From an uncultured Thermomicrobiales bacterium (lineage in GTDB: Bacteria; Chloroflexota; Chloroflexia; Thermomicrobiales; UBA6265), in assembly GCA_902806395.1 (NCBI GenBank), contig CADCWH010000242.1:1-12777 (forward strand): a DNA stretch of 12,777 bases. Reading direction: 5' to 3'. Below are positions 1-6,771 of the stretch, one piece after another (within the stretch, counting starts at the first letter, position 1; the number at the start of each line of letters is the position of its first letter). Below the pieces are notes generated by a model that saw nothing but the letters and a program-made list of their open reading frames with translations, did not search any database and was not told the DNA's origin. A program made the position numbers and the translations under genes.

Positions 1-92
1 CGACTCAGCTCGGCATAGGAACTCCGGGCGTCCCGTTGCAGGAGCCGGATGATCGTCCGGTCGATCCGTGTCAATGGGCGGGCCATGGTCAT
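1..92 (-). CDS. AsnC/Lrp-family transcriptional regulator, N-terminal 30 codons (cut by window edge)
   Basis: The minus strand reads from an ATG at 92 to the window edge without a stop. The peptide begins MTMARPLTRIDRTIIRLLQR and continues DARSSYAELS. This matches the start of the AsnC/Lrp helix-turn-helix domain, whose usual form is LDxxDxxILxxLQxDgRxSxxELA. A strong ribosome binding site (GGGAGGA) ends about 4 bases before the ATG; a second in-frame ATG at 86 is possible. Lrp-type proteins are small DNA-binding regulators, often of amino acid metabolism, that bind an amino acid through a C-terminal RAM domain, which lies outside the window. The family call rests on the first helix region only. 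Paired boxes at 115-146 lie just upstream and could be its own operator. Confidence 0.72.
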   Translation of the reverse strand, partial: MTMARPLTRIDRTIIRLLQRDARSSYAELS

Positions 93-114
93 CTGTCCTC
101 CCTGCGCGCTGCCC

Positions 115-146
115 GGCGTCGCCCTTTTTCGACGGTGGCGTCGCCC
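115..146. promoter_or_regulatory. Twin GGCGTCGCCC boxes upstream of the Lrp-like gene
   Basis: The 10-mer GGCGTCGCCC occurs at 115-124 and again at 137-146, a period of 22 bp (about two helical turns). Each copy contains the near-perfect dyad GGCG-T-CGCC, the shape of a dimer binding site. They lie 23-54 bp upstream of the regulator start at 92. Autoregulation by the regulator is inferred; a chance repeat in GC-rich DNA is possible. Confidence 0.35.
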
Positions 147-581
147 GGCATCGCTCGGTCCCACGTCGATCCTCAGGACCCATCGGCGTCATCGCTGGCG
201 GATCGGAACAGGCGTCCGTTCCGGCTTCGTGACCCGGTATCGCGTCCGGGTATGCCCTGATGGGCGCATGTGCCGGTCCACCATGCCCGGTGCGTGAGAC
301 ACAGAAGATTGCCCCTCCTGTCTCGTGGCCACCCCTCCCACCTCCTCTCCCTGACAAGAGCCGTGCCGTCACCGGACCGGCAGGCCGCGACGGGAGTAGT
401 TGTCGACCCGCACGACATCGCGTCACCCGCTGACCCCCACCGGGTTCAAGTATGCCCAAGCGCCACGGCGGCCAGGGGACGCCCGGCCAGTGAGACCGTG
501 TGGCCCGGGCAGGACCGCGACCTCCAGACCGGCGGCGGTGTGGCCATGGCCGATGTGCCGGTGCGCCGGTGTGTCGCGTGA

Positions 582-610
582 TGGCCAGACGCACCCAGTG
601 GTGGTAGGAT
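582..610 (+). promoter_or_regulatory. Candidate sigma-70-type promoter for the C39 peptidase gene
   Basis: The sequence has TGGCCA at 582-587 (4 of 6 matches to TTGACA), a 17-base spacer, and TAGGAT at 605-610, which fits the TANNNT form of -10 boxes in GC-rich bacteria. Transcription would begin near 617 and give a leader of about 200 nt before the start codon at 820. The -35 match is modest. Confidence 0.4.
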
Positions 611-625
611 CGACGAAGTTGTGAA

Positions 626-708
626 GGTGACCCGGGCTGGGGTCGCCGGAACAGGTGGTCCAGGGTACCGGGGGCGAGCGATCAGGCAAGAGTCCTGCGC
701 TCGTCGCC
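626..708 (+). promoter_or_regulatory. Structured 5' leader of the C39 peptidase gene
   Basis: Successive hairpins can form in the predicted leader RNA. One pairs GGTGACCC (626-633) with GGGTCGCC (640-647), allowing one G-U pair. Another stacks GCGAGC-type bases at 673-680 on CAGG/CCTG (683-686 with 694-697) around the loop CAAGAGT, with its closing arm at 698-705. I do not recognise a known riboswitch. The second hairpin lacks a U-tract, so it is not a standard terminator. Confidence 0.35.
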
Positions 709-819
709 TTATTCCGGGGTCACGACCTCGCCGGGGTCGATCCGCGAGGATGACGCGACGCCGCTGGGGACACGGGCGCGAACGGGGCTGGCCGGGCGCG
801 ACGCACGGGGGAGTGGACG

Positions 820-1914
820 ATGAGGCGGATGGGAAGGCTGTTGCCGTGGGCTGCCGTCGTGGCCCTGATGGTCGGAATGCTGGGTGCGGTCGGGGCTGGT
901 GGGGTCAGCCGGGCATCCGCCGGGTCGATGCGATCCGTGGATGCCTGGATCACCGTCGGCAGCGACAGCCCGGCGCTGGGCTGCGTGGTCGACGTCGCGG
1001 TCGAGGTCCGCGAGGCGGGGATGGCGGTCGCGGGGGCCGAGGTGGCGGCCAGCCTGATCGTCGATGGCGCCCTCTCGACCAGTGACTTGGGGACCACCGG
1101 GGGCGAAGGTCTCGCCAACCTGCGGATCGACACCAGTTGGGCCTACGAGGGCGCCAAGGCCTGGCTCGACGTCAACGTTGGCGGCACCTACGTGGGCGGC
1201 ACCTCGGTGATCGTCACGGCCGACGGTCCCTGCTCCGGCGCGGGAACGATGGCCACCGGGGGCGGCGCCGTCTGGGTGGCCGACCTGCCCGTGGGTGACG
1301 TTACCTCCGGCGGCGAGGCCGAGGTGGCCGGTGAGGCCGCCGCGGCCGAGGCGGAGTCCGGTGGCACTGGCACCTTCCTGACCGTGCCGACCTACGTCCA
1401 GGCACGGAACCTGAGCTGCGAGTACGCCTCGCTCAGCATCGCCACCGGCGCCCTCGGCTACTGGGTCTCGGAGTACCAGTTCGACGGCCTGGTCGGCTGG
1501 TCGGCCAACCCGCACTGGGGCTATCGGGGTGACATCAACGGCTGGTGGGGAAACACGACCGACTACGGTGTCTACGCCGAGCCGTTGGCCGCCGCGCTGC
1601 CCACCTTCGGCTTCTCGGGCCAGGTGATCTACGGCGCGGGCGACGCATCGCCGTTGATCGCCAGCCTCGACGCCGGTCAGCCGACCCTGGTCTGGCTCGG
1701 CCTGTGGGGTGACACCGGCTTCACCGAGACCCTCTCCGACGGGACGTCGTACACCTTGGCCTCCGGCTACCACGTCGTGGTCGCCTATGGCTACGACGAT
1801 TGGGGCGTCTACGTCTCCGACCCAGCCATCGGTGCTACCCGCGCCTACGACTGGGGCACCTTCATGGCGATGTGGGGCGTCCTCGACGGCATGGCCCTGG
1901 GCGTCTCGGGGTAG
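820..1914 (+). CDS. Secreted C39-like cysteine peptidase with N-terminal Ig-like domain
   Basis: This 364-aa protein starts with MRRMGRLLPWAAV and a hydrophobic stretch ending in ASA at about residue 34, a Sec signal peptide. A GGGGGAG ribosome binding site precedes the ATG. Residues 35-140 look like a beta-sandwich (Ig-like) domain bracketed by C55 and C138, which could form a disulfide. A Gly/Ala/Glu-rich linker follows (about 141-187). The C-terminal part carries the Peptidase_C39_2 (papain-like) pattern: VPTYVQ, then NLSCEYASL with the likely nucleophile C200, GYHVVVAYGYDD with H318, and SDP with D334, so the Cys-His-Asp triad appears intact. Such proteins are exported and presumed to cleave peptides outside the cell; the substrate is unknown. 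There is no ABC transporter nearby, so a bacteriocin-maturation role like that of classical C39 domains is unlikely. It converges on the oxidoreductase gene. Confidence 0.8.
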   Translation: MRRMGRLLPWAAVVALMVGMLGAVGAGGVSRASAGSMRSVDAWITVGSDSPALGCVVDVAVEVREAGMAVAGAEVAASLIVDGALSTSDLGTTGGEGLANLRIDTSWAYEGAKAWLDVNVGGTYVGGTSVIVTADGPCSGAGTMATGGGAVWVADLPVGDVTSGGEAEVAGEAAAAEAESGGTGTFLTVPTYVQARNLSCEYASLSIATGALGYWVSEYQFDGLVGWSANPHWGYRGDINGWWGNTTDYGVYAEPLAAALPTFGFSGQVIYGAGDASPLIASLDAGQPTLVWLGLWGDTGFTETLSDGTSYTLASGYHVVVAYGYDDWGVYVSDPAIGATRAYDWGTFMAMWGVLDGMALGVSG

Positions 1915-1951
1915 ACCTCATCGGGGAACGACAGCCTCGCACGGGCAGCCG

Positions 1952-1984
1952 CTCGGCGCGCCCTCCTGGGCGAGAACCTTTCTA
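1952..1984 (+). terminator. Possible terminator after the C39 peptidase gene
   Basis: CGCCC (1959-1963) and GGGCG (1968-1972) form a short hairpin with a TCCT loop, followed by AGAACCTTTCT. CTCG/CGAG at 1952-1955 and 1971-1974 offers an alternative pairing. The U-tract is weak. A further small dyad, GTCCG/CGGAC, lies at 1986-2004. The two converging genes are only 142 bp apart. Confidence 0.35.
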
Positions 1985-2056
1985 GGTCCGATAGGGATAC
2001 GGACTCGCGGGCGCGTCGAGCGGTATGTCGCCGGCGCGCCGTGGTGACGCCCAGCG

Positions 2057-3274
2057 TCAAGCCGACCCGGCCAGCGCCGGTGCCCCGACCGCGTGCGAGC
2101 GCTCCCCGGCGGTATAGGGGTTGGCCCAGGTGGCGGCGCCCGTTGCGAAGCGGCCCGGGGCGAAGGGGGCCAGATCGAAGCCCGGCTCGTCGCCGCTGAC
2201 CAGATCCGCGACGATCTGCCCCGTGATCGCGGCCCAGGAGAAGCCGCCGCCGTTGAATCCGACCGCTAGCGTCAAGCCCTCGCGTCCGGGGAACCGGCCG
2301 ATGAGGGGGAGGCCGTCGGCGGTGAAGCCCATGATCCCAGCCCAGCAGCGGATCACCCGCACCCCAGCCAGGGAGGGGAACAACTCCGCCAGGCACCCCG
2401 CGATGCCGGCCAAGACCGATGGGGAGACGCGCTCCTCGACCTGGCCCAGGCCCTCGTCCTCGTCCAGGCGGCGGAAGCCACCGCAGACGACCGGGCCGTG
2501 CGCCGTCTGGCGACCGTACTCCTTCTCGTAGTTGGTCCCGAATGGGTAGGGGATGGTCGGGGGCAACGGCTCGGTGACCAGGATCTGGCCCCGTGCCGGG
2601 ACGATCGCGCCTGGCGGCAGGTCTGGGAGCAGCGGCGCGGTGTAGGCGTTGGTGGCCAGGACCACCTCGTCGGCGTGGAGGTCACCCCGGTCGGTCCGCA
2701 CCCCGACCGTCCGGTCGCCGTCCTCGAGCAGGGATTCCACCGCCCAGCCGACGCGGATCTCGGCACCCAATCCGCGAGCGGCATCGGCGAAGGCCCAGAC
2801 CAGGGCAAAAGGCCACAGGTGGCCCCGTCCCGGCGCGAACTCCGCCCCCAACACGGCCGGGCCGAGGGCGGGCATCATCGCCCGGGCTTCCCGGGCGTCG
2901 AGCAGGTGGACATCCAGGCCCGCCACCCGCTGCGCCTCGACGCCCTCCGTCAGGTGGGCGAGTTGCTCGGGGGTCGTGGCCAGATCCATCGTGCCGGGCA
3001 GGCGCAAGGAGATGTCGGCCCCCAGCTCGGCCTCGATCTGGCCCATCATCGCCAGGTTGGCCCCGGTGATCGCGGTGATCGCCCGTCCCGTGGCCGAATG
3101 CAGACCAGACCCGGACCCGGTCAGACCACCGTTCCGCCCGGATGCCCCGGAGGCGATCCCCCGCCGCTCCAGCAGCAGGACACGCTTGCCCCGCCGGGCC
3201 AGCCGGTAGGCAGTCGAGCAGCCGACCACGCCGCCCCCGACCACGATCGCGTCCCAAGCAGCCTCCCGAGCCAT
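2057..3274 (-). CDS. FAD-dependent oxidoreductase, DAO family (glycine/sarcosine oxidase or DadA-like)
   Basis: The 405-aa product has the DAO-family Rossmann start: AIVVGGGVVGCSTAYRLA with G13, G15 and G18 of the dinucleotide motif, E36 at the end of the second strand (VLLLE) for the FAD ribose, then GIASGASGRNGG. A C-terminal FAD-contact segment, GFNGGGFSW (339-347), follows DGLPLIGRFPG. Such enzymes oxidise amines or amino acids (glycine, sarcosine, D-amino acids and similar) in the cytoplasm; the exact substrate cannot be read from sequence. The start at 3274 (MAREAAWDAIVVG) is preferred over an in-frame ATG 114 bp upstream because GGGAGG lies just before it and the upstream extension is Arg/Pro-rich without homology features. 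No covalent-flavin motif was obvious. It is transcribed away from the XPB-N-like gene. Confidence 0.85.
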   Translation of the reverse strand: MAREAAWDAIVVGGGVVGCSTAYRLARRGKRVLLLERRGIASGASGRNGGLTGSGSGLHSATGRAITAITGANLAMMGQIEAELGADISLRLPGTMDLATTPEQLAHLTEGVEAQRVAGLDVHLLDAREARAMMPALGPAVLGAEFAPGRGHLWPFALVWAFADAARGLGAEIRVGWAVESLLEDGDRTVGVRTDRGDLHADEVVLATNAYTAPLLPDLPPGAIVPARGQILVTEPLPPTIPYPFGTNYEKEYGRQTAHGPVVCGGFRRLDEDEGLGQVEERVSPSVLAGIAGCLAELFPSLAGVRVIRCWAGIMGFTADGLPLIGRFPGREGLTLAVGFNGGGFSWAAITGQIVADLVSGDEPGFDLAPFAPGRFATGAATWANPYTAGERSHAVGAPALAGSA

Positions 3275-3312
3275 CGTCGCCTCCCACGCCCCTCGACACC
3301 CATCGGCGCCGC

Positions 3313-3318
3313 ATTCTA
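3313..3318 (-). promoter_or_regulatory. Possible -10 box of the FAD oxidoreductase gene
   Basis: On the minus strand TAGAAT lies about 39 bp upstream of the start at 3274, a good -10 match placed for a leader of roughly 30 nt. No convincing -35 box is found 16-18 bp further upstream, so it may be activator-dependent or a chance match. Confidence 0.3.
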
Positions 3319-3431
3319 CCGTGATGGGTCGGGGTCGCCCGGCGCGGGGGTGCCCATGGCGGCGACGGGTCATTGGACGTGCCAACAACCTCGTCAGGGC
3401 ACCGCTCGCTCCGCCCCGATTGCCGAGATGT

Positions 3432-3505
3432 GCGTTCGTTCCGGAACGGGCGTACCCTGTGAAGGGCGAGGAACGCAGCGACCCACAAGGTGGGTTTCAT
3501 CGCTG
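3432..3505 (+). promoter_or_regulatory. Folded leader or operator region upstream of the XPB-N-like gene
   Basis: CGTTCCGGAACG at 3437-3448 is a perfect 12-bp palindrome. CGTTC (3433-3437) can also pair with GAACG (3471-3475). Immediately after, ACCCAC (3481-3486) pairs with GTGGGT (3490-3495) over an AAG loop. This sits on a lower stem CAGCG/CGCTG (3476-3480 with 3501-3505) with a TTCAT bulge. The gene starts 65 bp further on. The density of dyads suggests a regulatory RNA or protein-binding site. I do not recognise a known family. No clear promoter is seen in this 295-bp divergent region on the plus strand. Confidence 0.35.
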
Positions 3506-3569
3506 GGAGCCTATCATCGATGATGCCTCACCACGTGCCGAGCCACGTTTGGCCGACGAGGGCTAGCCC

Positions 3570-5927
3570 ATGCAGAACCTGCTCGGACGCCTGAATGCCC
3601 GGTCCGAGGGCGACCTCGAACGGATCGCGGCGTTCTGGCACGTCCCCCTGCCGGACGGGCCGCGCCATCGTCGGGTCGGCGCCCTGTACCGCGCCCTGAC
3701 CGACCCCCGCTCCGCTCGCGATGTCTGGGCCGCGTTATCGGACAACCAACGGCCCCTGGTGCGCCTGCTGGCCCTGATCGACCCGCCAGGGCTGACGGTG
3801 GCCGAGATCGCCGGGCGGCTGGGGGCGGACGAGGGGACGGTGCGAGAGATCGCGGTGACGCTGTACCGGGCCGGGGTGGTGGCCCGCCAGGGCGATGACG
3901 ACCCGCTGCCGGAGGGTGTAGCTCCGGTCCTGTTCCTACCCCGGGAAGTAGCCTTGCTCTTCCGCCGGATCTTCGACGAGATGGAGGCCGGCGACCTTGG
4001 CGAAACCCCCCTCCGGGCCCTGCTGGAACTGATCGACGACACCGAATTGGAGTCCGCCGCCAGGACCTGGGGCTCGCGCGTGATCCCTGGCCTGCGTGGG
4101 CGGGATGACCTGATCGAGCAGATCCTGCGCCTGGTCGCCGACCGCGACCGCCTCGACAACGTCGTCGCCACCCGCCGCCGCGAGTCGCGCCAGGTCTGGG
4201 ACCTCCTGCGGGAGCGAGCCGGGGAGGGACCAGTCGCCCTGACCGAAGTCGCCTCCCGGGTCGGCCTCGATGGCGCGGGACTCCGGCCTCGGGTCCGGCT
4301 GCGGGAGACGCTCGCCGACCTGGAAGAGGCCCTGCTGGTTTGGCACACCTACCGGGGAGACGAGCGCGCCCTGTTCATCCCCGCGGACCTGCGGCGGGCC
4401 GGGACGCCCGGCCCTGACCTGCCGCCCCTGTCCCCGGTGTTGCCGGGGACGGTCCAATCCGGCCCCTGGCGACCGGCCGAGGCATTAGCCTGGGACCTGC
4501 TGACGACCCTCCGTGACCTTGCCCTGCCGGGTGCCCCCGAGATCGACGATCCAGAGGACATTCCCCGACCCTGGTCGCGCGGGTTGAATCGCCGCCTTTG
4601 GTACCGGGGCGAGGACCTGCCGCCAACGGGGTACCTGCCGTTCCTGCTCGCCCTCGGCCGGGCCGCCGGTCTGCTGCGCGTCGAGACCGACGATCCGGAC
4701 CACCCGTGGTCGGTCGCGACCGGGGCGGCCCGGGCTTGGCGCGACCTGTCCTTCCCGGGCCAGATGGAGACCCTGCGATCCCGCTGGCTGGCGCACCCGG
4801 ATTGGGTCGAGGGGACGGGACGGGGAGACCTCGATGTCTGGGGCGCCGACTGGCGAGGCTTCCGGCGCCGCCTGCTCGGCCACCTCGCCTCCCTCCCCCA
4901 CCCGGCGGATGATGCGGGGGGAACCTCACCGGGCGACGCCGCGACCTCCCCGGCCCCGGATAATGCGACAGATGCGCCCGGCCCGGTCGAGGAGGGTTCG
5001 GGCGGCGTCACCCCCCGTCCCACCGTGGCAGCCGAGGACCCCGAGCCCGGGGAGAATGACGGCGGACCGTGGTACCCGCTCGATGACCTGGCGGCCTGGG
5101 TCGCGGCCCGCGATGCCGACCTACTCGGACCGACGTTCACTGTCGCTTCTGCCCGCCACCCGAGCGGCGAGGGGCTCGACGATGCTGGCCGCCGCCGCGC
5201 GGCCGTCGCCCAGGCGGTCGGGATCGCCCTGGAGACGGCCCTGGCGTGGTTCGGGGTCGTGGAGGTACGGGGACGGGGGCGTGACCCACGGGTCGTCCGC
5301 GTCATCGACCCGGCCACGACCGGCCCGGTCCCGACCGAGCGGAGCGAATCCGAACGGGGCGATCGAGCGGCGCTGGCCGTCCACGCGGACGGCACCATCG
5401 ACCTGCTGGCCCCGACACCCCTGCGGGTCTGGTCGTTGGCGACCTTCACCGAAGCTGAATCCCTCGACCGGGTGAGCCGCTACCGGCTGACCGCCAAGTC
5501 GTTCCAGCGCGCCCTGGCCGCCGGATTCGACCAAGCCCAGGTGACGGGGTTCCTCTCCCGCCAGGCGGGGGGCGACCTGCCCCGGCCGGTCCGGGACCGA
5601 TTGGATGAATGGGTCCGGCAGTACCGCCGGGTGACCCTGCGCCACGCCATGGTCCTCGAACCGGACGATTCGGCAGCCCTGGCAGACCTCCGTCGGGAGA
5701 TTGAGGCCCGGGGCCTGCGTGCAGCCCCCCTCGACGGCACGCGCCTGCTGGTCGAGGCGGCCCCGGCCGCGATCGATGCCCTCCGCGCACACCTCGCCGC
5801 CTCCCACTACGCCCCCCGGTGGGGCGACACCGACGCGCCGGGCGGCACCCCCGTGGCACCCTCCCCCGCTACACCCTCTCCCCCACCTGGGCGCGACCGC
5901 CCGGCCCGCCCCACACGCCGCGGCTGA
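3570..5927 (+). CDS. XPB/Ssl2 N-terminal-like (helicase-associated) domain protein without helicase motor
   Basis: This 785-aa protein has a winged-helix-like segment near residues 74-104 (LTVAEIAGRLGADEGTVREI). A long middle part is rich in W, R and L. A disordered, acidic and Pro/Gly-rich linker spans about 447-503. A domain at about 600-691 starts ALAVHADGTIDLLAPTPLRVW, followed by a Leu/Arg-rich helical part (TAKSFQRALAAGFDQAQVTG). This last part resembles the XPB/Ssl2 N-terminal / Helicase_C_3 family found in actinobacterial and Chloroflexi helicase-associated proteins. The tail is Pro/Arg-rich. No Walker A, DEAD/DEAH or other helicase motif is present, so the protein is not itself a helicase; a DNA-repair or transcription-linked partner role is inferred. 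The start at 3570 begins MQNLLGRLNAR; the nearest purine-rich bases (GACGAGGGC) form only a weak binding site. Confidence 0.65.
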   Translation: MQNLLGRLNARSEGDLERIAAFWHVPLPDGPRHRRVGALYRALTDPRSARDVWAALSDNQRPLVRLLALIDPPGLTVAEIAGRLGADEGTVREIAVTLYRAGVVARQGDDDPLPEGVAPVLFLPREVALLFRRIFDEMEAGDLGETPLRALLELIDDTELESAARTWGSRVIPGLRGRDDLIEQILRLVADRDRLDNVVATRRRESRQVWDLLRERAGEGPVALTEVASRVGLDGAGLRPRVRLRETLADLEEALLVWHTYRGDERALFIPADLRRAGTPGPDLPPLSPVLPGTVQSGPWRPAEALAWDLLTTLRDLALPGAPEIDDPEDIPRPWSRGLNRRLWYRGEDLPPTGYLPFLLALGRAAGLLRVETDDPDHPWSVATGAARAWRDLSFPGQMETLRSRWLAHPDWVEGTGRGDLDVWGADWRGFRRRLLGHLASLPHPADDAGGTSPGDAATSPAPDNATDAPGPVEEGSGGVTPRPTVAAEDPEPGENDGGPWYPLDDLAAWVAARDADLLGPTFTVASARHPSGEGLDDAGRRRAAVAQAVGIALETALAWFGVVEVRGRGRDPRVVRVIDPATTGPVPTERSESERGDRAALAVHADGTIDLLAPTPLRVWSLATFTEAESLDRVSRYRLTAKSFQRALAAGFDQAQVTGFLSRQAGGDLPRPVRDRLDEWVRQYRRVTLRHAMVLEPDDSAALADLRREIEARGLRAAPLDGTRLLVEAAPAAIDALRAHLAASHYAPRWGDTDAPGGTPVAPSPATPSPPPGRDRPARPTRRG

Positions 5928-5969
5928 GTCGGTCCGGAGCCGCCCCGGCCGCGCATGTCAAGAACGGTC

Positions 5970-6000
5970 GCCCGCGCCGGGACCGTCCCGGACGGCGGGC
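5970..6000 (+). terminator. GC-rich hairpin between the XPB-N-like gene and the cupin gene
   Basis: GCCCGC (5970-5975) pairs with GCGGGC (5995-6000) and CCGGGA (5977-5982) with TCCCGG (5986-5991) over a CCG loop. The helix starts 43 bp after the stop at 5927. It is a stable stem but is followed by CAAATCTTG rather than a T-run, so terminator function is uncertain; it may instead sit in the cupin leader. Confidence 0.4.
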
Positions 6001-6076
6001 CAAATCTTGCGCCCGGGAGCGGGGACTGGGCGCACTCGCCCACCGGCCCACCGATTCCCAAGATGGAGGTGAGACG

Positions 6077-6433
6077 ATGTCCGACGCTACCCCGACCACC
6101 GACAAGAGCATCACCAAGGTGAATGCCGCGTTCTCCCCGAAGGGGTCGATGGGGCAGAAGTACCTCGCCTCGGGCGTCTCGATCGGGATGCGCCTCTGGG
6201 AGGAAGACCCGGCCGAGGCCAAGCCGGCCACCGCGCGTGACTACGAGACCGTCGGGTACGTGATCTCGGGCCGGGCGGAACTGCACCTGGAAGGCCAGAT
6301 GGTCTTGCTGGAGCCAGGCGACTCCTGGACCGTGCCGAACGGTGCAAGCCACACCTACGCGATCCTGGAGCGCTTTGTGGCCGTCGAGGCGACGCATCCG
6401 CCCGCCCAGGCCCACGGCCGCGACGAGTCCTAG
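6077..6433 (+). CDS. Small single-domain cupin protein
   Basis: The 118-aa product is a single cupin barrel: YETVGYVISGRAELHLEG (56-73) corresponds to motif 1 and PGDSWTVPNGASHTY (80-94) to motif 2. H92 of motif 2 is kept, but the HxH pair expected before E57 in motif 1 is replaced (A51, A53), so metal binding may be altered or use other ligands. Such small cupins bind small molecules or act as sugar- or quercetinase-like enzymes; the substrate here is unknown. The start at 6077 is fixed by a near-ideal GGAGGTGA ribosome binding site; the longer open frame upstream has no support. A long hairpin directly follows the stop, so it is probably monocistronic. Confidence 0.85.
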   Translation: MSDATPTTDKSITKVNAAFSPKGSMGQKYLASGVSIGMRLWEEDPAEAKPATARDYETVGYVISGRAELHLEGQMVLLEPGDSWTVPNGASHTYAILERFVAVEATHPPAQAHGRDES

Positions 6434-6439
6434 GCCGAC

Positions 6440-6472
6440 TTCGGGCGGGGCCGGGACGTGGCCCCGCCCGAA
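6440..6472 (+). terminator. Hairpin terminator after the cupin gene
   Basis: CGGGCGGGGCC (6442-6452) pairs perfectly with GGCCCCGCCCG (6460-6470) across a 7-base loop, and TT/AA at the base extend it to 13 bp. It starts 7 bp after the stop codon. The 3' side has no T-run, but position and stability favour transcription termination or 3' end protection. Confidence 0.7.
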
Positions 6473-6505
6473 TCGAGTCTGGTCCCTAAGACGACCGGAC
6501 TCGAT
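6472..6505 (+). repeat. Second 13-bp hairpin abutting the cupin terminator
   Basis: ATCGAGTCTGGTC (6472-6484) pairs with GACCGGACTCGAT (6493-6505) with one G-T pair and an 8-base loop. It begins at the foot of the previous hairpin, giving two back-to-back stems. It may be a tandem terminator, a bidirectional 3' structure or a palindromic repeat element. An overlapping dyad, CCGGA-CTCGA-TCCGG, lies at 6495-6509. Confidence 0.5.
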
Positions 6506-6771
6506 CCGGACCGAACATGCGTCGGGACTGTCGCCCGGATGACTCTCCCTGGCTCGGGGCGGAGTGGCCTTGGGTCCGATTTGTGTGCGATCTCCCCGTC
6601 CGCGGGTCACCGGCTCGGAGCACGGAGAAATGGTCGCGTGCCCAGCGCCCTACCCGAGGCACGGGAGTCCGGTCGGTAGCCGCGCCGGGACCATGAGGCG
6701 TACCATCTCCGGGTCGGGATATCATCGCTGGGGTGTTTCGCCTCACCGTTCGCCGCCATCGGGGAAGTACC
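6506..6771. other. Remaining part of the cupin to membrane-protein intergenic region
   Basis: With the two hairpins, the gap from the cupin stop to the next start is 338 bp. Beyond them I see no gene. TACCAT (6701-6706) and TATCAT (6720-6725) are -10-like, but neither has a good -35 at the right distance, so the promoter of the downstream pair is not resolved. Confidence 0.4.

Larger units (their letters stand above)
93..819. other. Gene-free stretch between the Lrp-like gene and the C39 peptidase
   Basis: This 727-bp divergent intergenic region has open frames on both strands, but none shows a recognisable domain, good start site or the G/C-ending codon bias of the neighbouring genes. What I can support in it are the twin boxes at 115-146, a promoter candidate at 582-610 and a folded leader at 626-708. 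Between about 150 and 580 I see nothing definite. It may hold remnants of a lost gene. Confidence 0.55.

Noticed and set aside
436..468. tRNA-like T-arm (GGGTTCAAGT)
   Set aside because: The flanking bases do not form a 5-bp T stem and no acceptor or anticodon arm can be built around it.
626..708. Possible c-di-AMP (ydaO/yuaA) riboswitch before the C39 peptidase
   Set aside because: The location before an envelope enzyme is suggestive, but the conserved CAGCTAAC-type 3' motif and the GGGGGAACC-type segment are missing.
709..1773. Long minus-strand open frame (354 aa) opposite the C39 gene
   Set aside because: It is a GC-rich shadow frame: Gly/Arg/Pro-rich, no domain, and opposite a gene with a signal peptide and catalytic motifs.
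1955..2040. Two GGCGCGCC palindromes 78 bp apart in the convergent spacer
   Set aside because: Short GC palindromes are expected often at this composition; there is no further similarity between the flanks.
3433..3448. LexA-type SOS box at the palindrome CGTTCCGGAACG
   Set aside because: The known Gram-positive-type box is GAAC-N4-GTTC; here the half-sites are in the opposite order with a 2-base centre.
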